A program made the position numbers and the translations under genes. Positions 11,583 to 23,500 of a stretch of DNA of 64,000 bases are shown here, in pieces; the first letter of the stretch is position 1; the number at the start of each line of letters is the position of its first letter. The stretch is from the NCBI RefSeq assembly GCF_043290135.1, contig NC_134710.1:318640616-318704615 (forward strand). The letters run 5' to 3'. The notes under the pieces were generated by a model. It worked only from the letters and a program-made list of their open reading frames with translations. It was not told the DNA's origin and made no database searches. This DNA comes from Rhipicephalus microplus. Lineage: Eukaryota; Arthropoda; Arachnida; Ixodida; Ixodidae.

Positions 11583-12195
11583 TAGTGCAGCAGCTGTGAA
11601 GTACAGCGCACCCCTACAGCCAAGGAGAACACCACGCTTGCCAGCTCCTCGCCATGACCGGCACCCTAAGCGTCCACCTTCTTTGCGACGCTTGATCTAT
11701 CCCTATGATATACGGGACGAACCAACCCACTACGCCAGTGAAGACAATGTTCGATTCATCGATGGACAGTGTTTTGACCTCTCACAGTTTGCTACTCCTG
11801 CGGTGTCCCACGACATATTTCGCGATTTTGCATCCGTAAACGTGTAGCCCCATAGCATGGACACCCACCACACTTTGCTCGACCTTCCAAACGACTTCGG
11901 GACGACCCGTGAGCAACGTACTATGACCCACCACAACACTTTACTTGAACGTCTGATCGACCGCACGACAACCCAAGGGCAACACACCTGCTGCCTCGAG
12001 ACGACTACTGGACACTAAGCCTCCGGAATCACTCCCCTATATCTGACAGGAACTTGACGCCTCCACTGCCTTGTGTTCCCCGTTCTCCCTCACCGCGGCA
12101 TCGTAACACGTCTCTTGCCACAGGAAAACTCGCAAGCGCGGTCGATGAAGGTTAAGCCTCCGGAGATGTGCTAATATCAGAAATACCTCCTGTGT

Positions 12196-12295
12196 TGATG
12201 CTCAAAAACAAACTGCCTGTTTTTGTTGACGATGTGCCTGTGATGGCTTTGGTGGACACGGGGGCAACAATTTCTGTCATGAGCACGTGATTTAA
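12196..12295 (+). pseudogene. Aspartic protease of gypsy A, first part
   Basis: The plus-strand frame reads KLPVFVDDVPVMALVDTGAT, with the retropepsin active-site motif DTGA. It is cut after VMST by a TGA and then by the TTAA MITE. The second part of the domain resumes at 13657 and contains DVILGMNFLKECGA (about 13825-13870), the conserved C-terminal strand of gypsy proteases. Confidence 0.85.
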
Positions 12296-13652
12296 AGGAG
12301 CACTGACATCAAATTTATTCATGCCAAGTTTTTTGCGACAGCAAGTAGCTATAGACCCCGTAGCAGTGATTCGTGACCTAAAACGCAACTGAGGAATGTA
12401 TAACTATCACTTTTATTGATTTATAACACTGGTATCTAGCACTATTCAAAACGACCGAAAATCCCACAATTTTCAGCGCTGGGAGCACCAGCAGTGGCGC
12501 TAACTCACGGTCACCTCCAGACCACGCCACAGCTGACCACTTGTTTACAGAAAAAAGTGACGTCAGGCTCAGCTGCTCCGCAAACATTTCGTCTACTAGG
12601 CTGACACACTCAGTCATGCCTTGTCACCTGCGTTGCTGTCGTCGCCCTTCAAAGTGTCGACTCTGGTTCAATATGATAGTCTGCAGCTTAGAATCCCCAC
12701 GATTCGCGACGTCGCGAATCATTTTTGCTTGGATCGACTTTTTGCAGAAGTGATTCCAAAATGGATGCCATTCCAAGCAGCACTGCAGAGGTGCCCGAGG
12801 ATGCACGCTTCAGCCATGTTCGCTCGTGTGTCTCAGCTAGTATATTGGTGTGTTCTGGCGTGCAAAGCATTCAGGTATACGCAGGGGGGTCAATGCAATA
12901 TAGCTATCACAAACGAGCATCAGCGGAGAAATCCTGCTTGCCAGGTTTTTTTTTTTTGCACCTCCAGATGGCCCCACCTATTCAGCCTCTTGCGGTTAAC
13001 GCAGTGTTACTATTCTAACGTGGACACAAAGTCTACAGTTGAACTAAAATTCAACGCTACCTGCGTGTTATTTGTAAGCAATGATATCTGACTATACACA
13101 GTTCCACTTTTGATAGCTTGTGGTCGTGTTGATGTGTAACACATACGTGATATTAAAAAACACCCTTATTGCGCCTTTTTTGTGCTTCAAACTCAACGAC
13201 TGCAACTCACGTGCAACTCACGATTCCCCGACTTGCTGACCGACAAGTTTAATCATGCTCTTTTCTTTTGCCATTCTTTTAAAAGTAGTTTCTATCTTGA
13301 TAACTTTACGAAATCATTCAAACCAGTGCGATGAAAATCAGACGCGACGAGCAAGTGCGTTTCTGCGCCACGTTAAGAACACTCGGATCGTACGCGTCAT
13401 CGCTACTAGGGCATCGTCACTCAGGATGGTATTTGTGGAATTTACCACACCGAACACGTAGCACTAGTGTCGATGTTGCAGAGCAGTCTATTTTCCGTTT
13501 TTTTTCCCTTAGCTTTTCCAAGCTGTTCGACATCGAATTGAAATAACTTCCACGCGACAGATGTCGTTCAAATTTGGCCAAGAAGACCTTTGTATACCAA
13601 GCGATCGAATGATGGGCTCATGCCAATCTTGAAATTTGATGTCAGTGCTCCT
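12296..13652. mobile_element. TTAA-flanked MITE inside gypsy A protease
   Basis: Terminal inverted repeats start AGGAGCACTGACATCAAATT at 12296 and end with the exact complement at 13652 (about 21 bp perfect). They are flanked by TTAA at 12292-12295 and 13653-13656. Ignoring the insert and one TTAA makes the flanking protease reading continuous in register, so this is a clean insertion. The 1357-bp interior has only short open frames and no recognisable transposase. TTAA duplication is characteristic of piggyBac-type transposases, though the TIR does not start with the usual CCC. Confidence 0.88.
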
Positions 13653-13656
13653 TTAA

Positions 13657-13900
13657 AGATACCTTGGGACAGAAGATTTTATTTGAGTGGAATCAAGTTT
13701 CGAAGTTTTGCGGAGTGAGTGGTGAGCCACTGCAGCCTGTTGGCGTGTGTTGAGGTAATGTGTTTCTTGGAGGCTACATTATCCCAACGAAATTCGGGAT
13801 AATTTCGCAGGCGACACATGATGTCATTTTGGGTATGAACTTTTTGAAGGAGTGTGGTGCGACTGTCAACTGCAGCACAAGAACGATACTCTTGAGAGTC
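13657..13900 (+). pseudogene. Aspartic protease of gypsy A, second part
   Basis: Continues the domain interrupted by the MITE. It shows a G-rich turn (FLGGYIIPTKFGII) and the conserved DVILGMNFLKECGATVNC end. At least one in-frame TGA lies upstream of this stretch. Confidence 0.78.
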
Positions 13901-14429
13901 ACGTTCTGCCAGCACTCTTGGAAAACTTGGATCACGTTCCGACAGCACTCTTGGTGAGACGGCATTGTGTGTCTGTGGCAACACTATCATACCTCCATCT
14001 TCAACCGTTTGTGTACCAGTTGGTTGCAGCAACAGCCATTCCGCCAACTTTGATACCCACGTAGAACCAGTGTACACCAACTGCATGAAAAAGAATGTGT
14101 TGATTCCACATTGTGTGGTGTCGATCAGATGTAGACGCACTGACTAATAGACTGTCAATTGCTCCACACAGCCCGTGATGCTACCAGATGGTCTAAAGTT
14201 AGCCGTCGTCAGTGAACAACACGAGGCCTTATTGGTGACCGCCAAAAGAGCAGAAGAGATGCGCCGCCGGAAGAGCATTGTAGTCACAGTTCGGAAACGG
14301 CTCTTCTGTCAATGGTGAATAAGTTGGTAAGAACAAGTGAATGCCGAACATTGGTGAATTTACTTTCGAAGCATATCTCGGCATTCGACTGTGCAGAAAG
14401 ACAAAGCACTCTTAATCCCTGCTTCTCGA

Positions 14430-15163
14430 ACATGTCGGACCATCAATACGGGTTTGGCCAATCCGATTAGACAAAAGCCATACCGTGTTTCACCATCCGA
14501 GCAGTGGATTATTAATGAGCAGGTGAACGAAATGATTTAAAACGAAGTTATTCAAGAGTCAGAGAGTCCATGGGCAGCTCCAGTGATTATCGTTAAAAAG
14601 AAAGACAGATCATGGAGATTTTGCGTCGATTATCGCCGATTGAATGCTGTAACAAAAAAGACGTGTACCCACTTCCACCTATTGATGATGCCATCGACTG
14701 TCTACATTCAGCTTCTTACTTTTCCTCGGTAGACTTAAGATTGGGCTACTGGCAAATTCCCCTGCATCCTGAAGATAAAAAAAAGACAGCCTTTGTAACC
14801 CCCGATGGCCTTTTCGAATTCAATGTGATGCCACTTGGACTGTGCAACGCCCCGGCAGCTTTCGAGCGATTTATGGACACTGTTCTTCGTGGCTTGAAGT
14901 GGAGCATTTGCATGTGCTATCTTGACAACGTCATCTATGGCTGCACCTTCAGCGAACACAATTCAGGTCTGAATATTGTACTGACTTGCATAATAAATGC
15001 TGGCCTTGTTCTCAACTCAAAGAAATGCCACTTCGAAGGCCGACAAACCCTTGTTCTCGGACACCTCGTCGATCAGGATGGCATCTGTCCAGATCCCCAG
15101 AAGAGAGCAGCCATTGAAATGTTCAGTGTGCCGCGCTCTGTTAAGGAGCTCTGCATTTTTTAG
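14430..15163 (+). pseudogene. Reverse transcriptase of gypsy A
   Basis: Recognisable RT blocks in order: [15 protein letters not shown] and [11 protein letters not shown] in one frame, then after a frameshift at an A-run (about 14652) [47 protein letters not shown] and MCYLDNVIYG, then LVLGHLVDQDGI. The catalytic box of gypsy RTs is normally YLDD; here the second aspartate is replaced by Asn (YLDN). A stop also interrupts the N-terminal part (VNEMI*NEVIQ). Decayed and presumably inactive. Confidence 0.92.
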
Positions 15164-15265
15164 GGGGGGCTTTACTCTTATTTTCGTCGCTTTATACCAA
15201 ATTTTGCTGATGTCGCGTATCCGCTGATATGTTTACTATGGAAGAATATTCTCTTTGAGTGGACT

Positions 15266-15715
15266 ATGGAGTGCGACTCCTCATTTTATCCACTGAAGTT
15301 CCTTCTCACATCACGGCCTCTTATTCAACACTTTGGCCCATCAGCTCCAACAGAACTGCACACGGATGTCAGTGGCATAGGAATTGGTGCCGTTCTAGTT
15401 CAACGCTACGATAACCGTGAGCATGTCATCGCACACGCAAGTCACTTCTCAAGTAGGCCCGAGCGCAATTACACTGTCACAGAGCAAGAATACCTCGCGG
15501 TAGTATTTGCGATTCAGCGGTTTCGGCCTTACCTATATGGACGCCCATTTACAGTTGTCACCGACCACCACTTATTGTGTTGGCTCGTCAACCTTCAGGA
15601 CCCTTGCGGCAGTCTAGCACACTGGGCACTTCAGCTCCAAGAGTGTAGCTTTACAGTCTCATATAAAAGCGGTCAACGACACGCTGACACAGATTGCTGT
15701 TGCGCATGCCATTGA
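15266..15715 (+). pseudogene. RNase H of gypsy A
   Basis: The frame contains HTDVSGIGIGAVL, ERNYTVTEQEYLAVVFAIQRFRPYLYG and FTVVTDHHLLCWL, which are the D, E and D blocks of the Ty3/gypsy RNase H domain. It follows RT directly, after a short frameshifted linker. Confidence 0.9.
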
Positions 15716-15806
15716 GCACTACAGTGTGTGATGCCGATAACCTCGACCACTTCGTAGTCTCTGTGTCACCAAAGTTTCCCAACTTCAGTACTTTCAAAGA
15801 AGAACA

Positions 15807-16898
15807 GTGAAAGGACACCAATCATTGCTCTGCACAGCTTCTAGAGCATGCCATTTCTGTGTATGCAACAGACCCCTGTATAAGAACTTTTCCAGCACTG
15901 GCGCACGTTTCCTCCTGGTGGTGCCAGAAAGCCTTTGGCCAGTGATTTTAAGTGCTATGCACGACGATCCTACGTCCGAACATTTAGGTTCTGTGTGGAC
16001 GCTCTACTGTGCTAAAGAACGTTTTTATTGGCCGGGAATGCGACAGTCCGCCGAGGTGTATGTGGCCAGCTGCACGCAGTGTCAACGCCACAATGCCCAT
16101 CTACTGCTCCAGCTGGTCTTCTACAACCCCTGCCACCTCCAAGAACCTTTCCAACAAGTGGGCATTGACCTCGTGGGCCCTTTCCCAAAGTCGGCTAAGG
16201 GCCATTGCTGGATAATTGTATGCGTCAATAACCTCACGCGCTACTGCGAGACGGTGGCCACATCAACCGCAACTGCCAGCAATGTCTCTGTGTTCCTGCT
16301 GCAGCATATTATCCTCCAACATGGCCCACCTCACGTGATCATCAAGATCGTAGACAATTCATGGCAGATATAGTAGAAATGCTACTTCGATTGAGTGAGT
16401 CCCACCTCTGTCACTCGTCGCCATACCATCCGCAAACAAATGGGCTCCCGTAGCGTACCAATCGAATAATTAAACATGCTCTCTATGTAGGTAGCATCTG
16501 ACCACAAGAACTGGGATGATGTGCTACTATTTATAACGTACGCGTTTAACACCGCTAAGCACGAGACAACAGGCTATAGCCCCTTTTTCTTAATGTATGC
16601 ACGACTGATGCGGCACACACTCGACACAGTTTTTCTATTCTCGACGCACAGGAACCTCCCTGTAGCCAAAACCCTTTGCCTTGCAGAAGAGGCACGTCAT
16701 ATTGCTGGTTTACACACTTTGGCATCACAAGACGAATTGATACGACGTCCACCACCGGCTTGTAACTTAGCATCCAGGCAACTTAGTGGTGGCTCTGGAC
16801 TCCAGTACCAAAACGCGGGTTATGCCAAAAGTTCTTGCCCACATATGTTGGACCGTTTGTTGTTCTTAACAAAATCACGGAAGTCGCGTACACAATAG
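15807..16898 (+). pseudogene. Integrase of gypsy A
   Basis: Shows HDDPTSEHLG and ERFYWPGM plus a CTQCQRHN zinc-binding remnant, then QVGIDLVGPFPKSAKG (first catalytic Asp), IVCVNNLTRYCE, and after a stop at 16371-16373 the later part with AFNTAKHETTGYSPFFLMYAR. The second Asp region reads IKIVDNS instead of the usual SDRGS type and is followed by the stop. Inactive. Confidence 0.87.
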
Positions 16899-17023
16899 CT
16901 CGCCTCACGAGAAATGATAGAAGAGCTGCTAAAACCCCACAGTCCATGTCACCCAACTGAAGTTGTACACACCAAGGTGAATCAATTACCTCGCCCGGCG
17001 GGCTTCGTCTGTGAGGGGAGGAA

Positions 17024-17200
17024 TGTTGCGCATGCCTGGAAAGAAAACCAAGATGGGTGAATGTGTTGGCCACCCCGATCTGCAGCAAAAGAGGGAAGAT
17101 GACAACGCTATGATCAGCAACCTGTTGGCCGCTCCGGCACTTCTCTTCGCGACCAAATAAACAGCCCCTTCAGCTGTGTACATCCTCTTCGTGCGTAACA
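17024..17200 (+). repeat. 3' LTR of gypsy A
   Basis: A 177-bp partner of 5039-5220 with the same ends, slightly more deleted near its right end (one CCTGGT block is missing). It is preceded by the purine tract at 17013-17023. Confidence 0.88.
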
Positions 17201-17866
17201 ATATATATAGGTAGTTCTAATGTGTAATATACATTAAAAAGAAAATGAAGTGTCATAGCACAAACGACGGGTAATTGTTCATTTAAAGGAGCACATACTT
17301 GTACCACCCGTACCCACTTGTGGCATAGTCGAAATTGCATCGCAGCCACTGTCATCAGCCTTCCAAAACATCGTTCTTGGTTCCGTCGAGCGCTGAGAAT
17401 ATCTAAGAAGTGGAGATCTCTTTATTCTCCCTGTAGTAGCAAGCCCACACTTAACGCTGGTCATCCATTCAATGTACACCTTGCTTGCGTACACAGTCCT
17501 TACACGATTTACAAAGTTAGACCACCATGAACAACAGCCAAATTCACTCTCATGTCTCACAACTTTTCCTTCATGCCGTCCATGAGAGGATTTTAAAACT
17601 GTTGAACACCAATACCAATGGCACTCTCAACAAAGCGCCTAGTCGTTTACCCTAGAGTGAGTTGAGCCAGTTGTTCACCAATGCTTCAATTATCCAAAGG
17701 ACACTTGCAACCTGTTTATGATATGACAGTGCATGTCTGCAGAGCCATCCAAAATTTGCTTGTTCATGCATGCACGGCTAGAACAGGGAGCACAAACTAT
17801 GCGGGTACTTTTTTTTTATCTGGCTGAAAGTTAGGAGTGTCCGAATTATGCGAGTAAATACAATAG

Positions 17867-18075
17867 TGAATCCTCCAGTGCTTTTCCAACACTGTCAACA
17901 CAGTCATAAAACTCCTCTACTGAAGCATCTGCTTCAAATGCTGCCAATAGGGCAAATATTGCAGGGGAAAAGATAAGTTCACAGTATATGCATTTGCCAT
18001 GGTGACCTTTACTAGTGAGTTCAACAGCACTTTCACTAGAAGTGTCGGAGGACTGTGCCTCTAGCTGTAGCTTCT
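17867..18075 (-). other. Unrecognised open stretch
   Basis: On the minus strand one frame stays open for about 65 codons. It includes SDTSSESAVELTSKG, KCIYCELIFSPAI and AAFEADASVEEFYDCVD, and ends in the inverted repeat of the Tigger-like element. It looks coding-like in composition but matches no family I know. It may be an exon or an old transposon fragment interrupted by the Tigger insertion. Confidence 0.25.
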
Positions 18076-18420
18076 AAAGCTTTCTGCAAACTTGGTAACA
18101 AATTGCTGTAAATATAAACATTTTTCGGTGTTTGCAGTAGGTGAAAGCTGAGGACTATTGATTACATTCACAAAGTTGAATAGAAGTCTGCCAAAGTCAA
18201 GCAAGACTGGTACACAAAGGTAGAGTCTGCATTATCCTCTTTCGTGTTTCAAAACAAAATTTTAATGAGGGCACATTGTAATGGGCCCTTATGCCTTTTC
18301 TTTTTTTGCTTGCAATGCGTGCCAATTACCATATGCACCTTCACACAAGGCCCGTGCACACATCTGACAAGCAGAGTTTAATGTCATACGTTATAAGTGT
18401 GGTGTGTACAGAGTCTTTTT

Positions 18421-18558
18421 GCTATGCACGAACACGTGAAGTGGATCTCGCAAGAGAAGAAGGCTGAGATGAAAAAACTGAAGAACAGGAGCTCAACGAA
18501 TGTCCTGGACCACTTTAAGCCCAAGTAATTTGATTTCTATGCCAGTTGTACAAATAAA
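18421..18558 (+). CDS. Possible terminal exon with polyadenylation signal
   Basis: After a plausible acceptor (GTGTGTACAG at about 18402-18411) the frame reads ...MHEHVKWISQEKKAEMKK and ends STNVLDHFKPK at a TAA (18526-18528). An AATAAA follows at 18553-18558. The peptide is lysine-rich and helical. I do not recognise the protein, and no upstream plus-strand exon could be linked to it. It may be the last exon of a host gene interrupted by the nested transposons to its left, or a retrocopy tail. Confidence 0.35.
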
Positions 18559-18763
18559 CTTTTATTTATTGGATGTGTTGAAAATAAAGAAGTAGGGCAT
18601 AGGCTTGGGGGGAGGTGTGAGAGACAAAGAGAATGAAGAGAACATTGCTAGGATTTCAAAGTCGGCCCTTATGGAGTAAACATCGTCTCCCAGTTCTATG
18701 ACTCTGGGCCCCCGTTGCTTATATTTGGTGCCAAAACCCAAGAGTGGTCATTTCGGAATAACG

Positions 18764-19060
18764 ATGACTTCGGCCCAGCATCTTCAAAAGGTGCGGGGAA
18801 CTGTCAGGGCCAGTGTCTCATGCAATATTATGCTCCTGACTGGATTACTGCAAGACCTTGACACTGAGGCATGTAAGGTCAACAGGCGAGTCACCATTTT
18901 GATGACTAAAGAAGCTGAGCTCCGCCAGTTAGACAAGGAGATCCTCAACGTAACTGAGGCAGTTGTCCAGGAGCTCGGGGATGCTGCAAACTACCATAAG
19001 AAGGTAGAATGTGCAAGTGAGGGTGGGCAGTATTTTTTGTTCCAACACGAACAGTCTCTT
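18764..19060 (+). pseudogene. BEL/Pao-type gag N-terminal fragment
   Basis: The frame reads TSAQHLQKVRGTVRASVSCN, then LLTGLLQDLDTEACKVNRR, then EAELRQLDKEILNVTE and ELGDAANYHKKVECA. This matches the general pattern of the N-terminal helical region of BEL/Pao gag proteins (R-G-x-V-x-x-x-V start, L-L-x-x-L-L-x-D, E-L-x-x-L-D-x-x-I). No LTR, protease or polymerase is found near it. It is truncated on the right by the TTAA MITE at 19179. Confidence 0.55.
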
Positions 19061-19178
19061 CACCTAAGTGACACGAGCTATCAACCGCTTTTTAACGTCA
19101 GAAATGACCGTGAATACCACAACAAAGTTGGTTTCCATAAAAAAGCTAATGACTTTACCTTACTTTACCTTTTCTTAA

Positions 19179-19748
19179 AGGGGCCCTGCAAAACTTTTTT
19201 AACATGGTCAGAAAACTCAGCCAATCGGTAGTAGAGGCTCCCGAGAACATGCGAGCCAAAAGTTATAGTGCAGCAAGTGGCCTGGAATTCACAATAAATT
19301 ATCCAAGTCAGCTAAAAATTGCTTTCTCTTCTCTTGACAAATGACGGAAGACGCTCAAAAATCACTTGCAGAAAGCCATCTATCAGCCATTGGCCGATTT
19401 GAACATGGCGCGCCCTGTTGTTACAGAGATCTCCGTGGGAGGCTGCGACTTGTCCATGCGTGCGCGCGATCACACTGACAAAGCCGCATTCGAAGAAAAA
19501 AAAAAGAAAAAGTGCTCAAGGTCCCAATGTGCACGTGATGTATTTTCCCCTGCCACACCTCCCTGCTTAGCTTCCAATGCTTTTGTCGGGACGAAAGAAG
19601 CAAAATGCGATTGCAGCATGCGACAAATCTTTGTAACTTCACTCACACTGTACGGATTCTTAAAATTTTGGGGGTGCTGAATTTGTGAAACAATAAGCTC
19701 TTCCAGTGAATTCATTCCATGGTTACTTGAAAGTGTTTTAGGGCTGCT
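19179..19748. mobile_element. TTAA-flanked MITE
   Basis: Left end AGGGGCCCTGCAAAAC and right end, inverted, AGCAGCCCTAAAAC. Exact TTAA lies at 19175-19178 and 19749-19752. The 570-bp interior has no coding signal. Similar in structure to the elements at 12296 and 27182, with a different TIR subfamily. Confidence 0.8.
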
Positions 19749-20029
19749 TTAAGGCATGGAAAGAGACATTAAATGCTTGGAAGGCACAGATTCCAACCAC
19801 AAAAGAGTAAAGTCTGCGAGTCAAAACAATTGTGTCGAGGTTCAAGCAATAAACTACACATAATCTCCCTGCAGAAGTGTGGACCTACCACATCATAATT
19901 CAGTGACTTGAGACTCTTTTTGTGGTGATAACGTGACAATGACGCGAGTGAGAAATTCTCTGGAGCAAACATGTCACGCTGTTAATTCTACAGAAGAGGA
20001 ACAGCCATTTGAGCATTGTGGAAGTACCC

Positions 20030-20457
20030 TGAAGTGAGATGAAGAACTGATAGAAGATCAAAGGATTGACAATATTGAAAGAGCAGAAGGAGGTAAAATA
20101 AATGGTGGAGGCTGTGGTTTATACGATAAGGTTGAAGAGGATGAACATGTTGCTGTCATAGGCCAGCTGATGATGAGTGCAAAAGAACCTGTCGGCAGCT
20201 TACCAACCATCAACAACGACCAATTCAATCGGCTGGTCGGTGGAGAGAGCAGTCCTACCATGTTTCCTGTCCTGTACTTGACATTGGATGCACAGCCTGA
20301 ACGTCAAGACTTTGTTTCACACAACTTTGAGGAACTAGACAAGGGTGTGACAAAACAAGGAGATGGTTGCCTAGAAACAAAAGTGAGAACGCTGCTTCTG
20401 CCTCAGGTAGTGAAGTGGAGAGTTTCGGCACCAAATGTATATGACAGAGACGGATGA
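20030..20457 (+). other. Unrecognised open stretch, antisense to a 3' UTR
   Basis: A plus-strand frame is open from about 20045 to 20457 and contains VEEDEHVAVIGQLMMSAKEP and PERQDFVSHNFEELDKG. No family is recognised. The region lies just downstream of the stop of the minus-strand C1orf131-like gene, so it may be 3' UTR sequence on that strand. Confidence 0.2.
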
Positions 20458-20570
20458 CACGTCTGCCTTCCTCTTCCCTACTAATGCCCACACTGATCCT
20501 AATGATGATTGTAGCCACGTAGTGCGTGACCTTCATAGTCTTCCATTTCCAACAGGATTCACACACTTGC

Positions 20571-23500
20571 TCACTTTCCTTTCTTCTGCTTTATCTTCGA
20601 TATCAGGTCTTTACTCACATGGTGGACACCTTCATGTTGTACATGGCTTGGTTTCCTACGAAAAAAACAGGATTCCTTGCTTTACTATGGCACAGCAAAA
20701 TGCACTGGTAATGCCTAAATGTACATGACGGCTTACCTTTGCCTAAGATTTCCCTGCCTTTTAGGCTTAAGACCCATTTTTGCATTCTGAAAGAAAAATA
20801 AAATGGTTAATGATCTAATATAAATTTAAGAATGTCTTGCCAAACTCAGTGAATGAGAAGGTACACACCATAATTCTTTCTTCTCTTTCCTTCACTTTTT
20901 TCTCCTTTCTGTCATTAACAAGCTCCTTGTAATTCAAGTATCTGTTTTTGGGTGGCTAAAGAAAAAGAGTGGGAAGGAAATAACTTGTTTCCATGAGCAC
21001 ATGTCTGCAGACTCACCTTGGCTCCAAGCTGCACAGCCAGTGAAATCTTGGCTTCTTCTTGTTTGGGTTTGTCTAAGCCTTTTATGCCAAACTTCAGCAC
21101 ATCATGCCTTGCTTTCTTGAAGCTTACTTCATTTACTTCCTGTGGCATCTCATTGCAAGTGTTTTTTTCTTCAAGCTGCCGTTTCTTTGCCTTAAAGAAA
21201 AAAAAAGCAATTGAAAGGAAAACAAAGCAAGTTAATTTTCATCTATTCTTGTGATGCATATAAATGCGTGCAAAGGAAGAAAATGCCTCAAAATTCGAAA
21301 ATAAGATATTGGTGTCTAACAAGTTTCATGTGAAAGATTAATACAGCAAGCAAATGAAGCAAAAATACTACATTTACGTTGTTATGAACTGATACATATC
21401 GTTGGACCTGTTCTAAAATATGGGTACACCAGAAAATATAAAATTTCTGTCAATGCCAGTACTATGTGAAGCAAAAGATTACATTTTTTTTTCTTTCAGC
21501 AGTAAGGACTTACCTCAGGTGAATTTCTAAACTCATTCTGTGCTTATCCAGGCACACTGCACATGCTATTACCTGTTTTAATGTAGCAAAGTGTGGAGTA
21601 CATCTTAAAAAAAAAAACACTAGGCCTAATGACAGTTGAAGTGCATTGAGATCCAACTCTCAAGACCCTGCAGCATTTGCTTCATGCAAATGAAATGCTT
21701 AATTTAAGGGGACCAAACTTTGAGGGCCCATGTTCCCCTGGCACAACCTGAATTACCGACCCGCCCCCTCGGGATAGATGTGACATTACACGCACCATCA
21801 CAGCCCTTTACTGCCCCTCAGGCAAAGGTGCTGTTTCTCTTGCCCGAATTGAAAAAAATAATTTGCTGAGGCATGTTTCAGTGCTAGCTGTTTACGATTC
21901 ATAATTTATATGGTGTAGCACATCCTGGCAGGGACAAAGAAGGACACGCAGCACACATAGTGGTGTACGTGCGTGTCCTTGTTGTGATACACTATGTCAA
22001 ATGAATTATGAAAAAGTAAGCCAACGATATCACATTGATGAGGCACATTTTCTTGTACGTAGTTAGAAATGAGCAAAGCAGCGAAGAATTACATATTGTG
22101 CAAGTAAACATGGTAGCTATGAAGTGTTTTCAGCTTTTGCTATTGCATATGATATTTGCAGTGCTCAAAAGCATAGCCTTTAAGGGAACAGGGTAAGCCC
22201 TATACCAGCCATGTATTTTAGCCGCAGTTTATGAACCGTTTGTTCCATAACCATAAAAGATACAGCAATTATTTTACTATCATTGTAACCATGAGTCATT
22301 ATTCTTCTTAATGAAGCAGATTTGACACTGAAAACTGTAATGCCCATTCTTTGTACATTTTTTTATTTCCGGCCCCTAATTATCACTCCGTAATAGCTAT
22401 TAGATGTTGTGTTGCAGAATAGTACTTCCTCGCAGAACAATAATTCAGTTTCAGTATATTCCATTACGTCATCTAAATACTGGCAGAAAACTATGATTCC
22501 AGATACTGTGATTGCTGAGAAAAACGAACATATGTACAAACAGAGCATGCTTTGAGATAATCTCATTTAAAGTTCAAAATCTGCATTATTTCAAAATTAC
22601 AACGAGATAATAGCAAATTGATGGGCTTGTTCAATAGGCACCAGCCAGATACTCATCACAAATATTTTTTCTTTTTGTGTTGAAACATCTTGCCTAGCGG
22701 GCCTCATTTGTCGCCTGCTATGCAGCTGTGTCAGCACAGTACTGTCGATGCAGTTCGAGGGTGCGAAGGCCCTGAACTGTGCAGTGCCCTAGTAAAATTC
22801 CAGAATAGTTTAGCTCATTCACACAGGCTATATTGCGATCATTAAAGTGAACACAGCATCAAGAGCACATATTTACAGCATTTGTAGCTCGAGAAAAGCA
22901 TTTTTTGGAACACGTTTGCATATAACAATCCAACGACTCGTTATGGTTTTGAGTTTTCCCACGAAGGCATATAGTAAGTAATTCTGGATGAGCTAGTTCC
23001 AGATAATTTAGCTTAACAGCCTCAATAACAGAGGAAGATAAATTGAAATAGCTGTTTTAAGGTAGCTGTATTAAAAATATATTTAATGCATTCTGAAGCA
23101 CCCCGACACTCTTTTTAGCATTCTTGACCAGCCACATTTTTTTATTTGAAGCAACAACCCGAAAATATTCAATGTAAGTGTCAGCGCTTCCTTAAGACTG
23201 GCGGTTGTTACCAGGGCTGAAATAAAGTTTGTGCGCTCCAATCTGTTATCATGAGCTGAACATCTTATACCCTTGAGCTGTCATCATCTTATACCCTTGA
23301 GGTGCAACATCCACATACGTGGAGGCTACTTATTATTGTCAGTTCCTCAGGTCAGTGGGAGAGAAAGGGCAAAATACATTCTGCATAATCAATGCAGCTT
23401 CATTTAACCCCAATATGCTGCATATGAATGCAGCCGATTGCTCAGTGAAGTCGCTAAAATGTTGGTTGGGTCGCTCGACATGCTGCGTTACAGGACCAAC

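Larger units (their letters stand above)
5039..17200 (+). mobile_element. Ty3/gypsy LTR retrotransposon A (outer, degenerate)
   Basis: Two similar LTRs (5039-5220 and 17024-17200) start TGTTGCGCATGCCTGG and end CGTGCGTAACA. Between them, on the plus strand and in canonical order, are gag, aspartic protease, reverse transcriptase, RNase H and integrase remnants. A purine tract GAGGGGAGGAA abuts the 3' LTR at 17013-17023. The element is interrupted by gypsy B (6658-11582), by a duplicated junction with a host-gene fragment (6058-6657), and by a TTAA MITE (12296-13652). Many stops and frameshifts mean it cannot be autonomous. Flanks are ATAC on the left and ATAT on the right, an imperfect target duplication in an AT-repeat. 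Confidence 0.9.
4931..17866 (-). mobile_element. Tigger/pogo-like DNA transposon remnant split by gypsy A
   Basis: The 15-mer TATTTACTCGCATAA occurs near 4936-4950 and, inverted, near 17847-17861, so the two look like terminal inverted repeats of one element. Once the gypsy insertion (5039-17200) is ignored, about 770 bp remain. The minus strand at about 17290-17600 carries decayed coding similarity to the C-terminal end of Tigger/pogo transposases: a VVHGGLT segment and an EWMTS...TTGRIKR segment, in shifted frames. This is a non-autonomous or dead copy. The exact ends and the target TA are uncertain. Confidence 0.55.

Noticed and set aside
17285..17310. TTTAAAGGAGCAC as the left end of another TTAA MITE
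   Set aside because: It lies within the decayed Tigger coding region and no matching right end was found at a plausible distance; may be coincidence or a truncated copy.
20170..20457. Plus-strand protein gene downstream of the DUF4602 stop
   Set aside because: No start context, domain or splice partner. It is antisense to the likely 3' UTR. Left as an unassigned open stretch.
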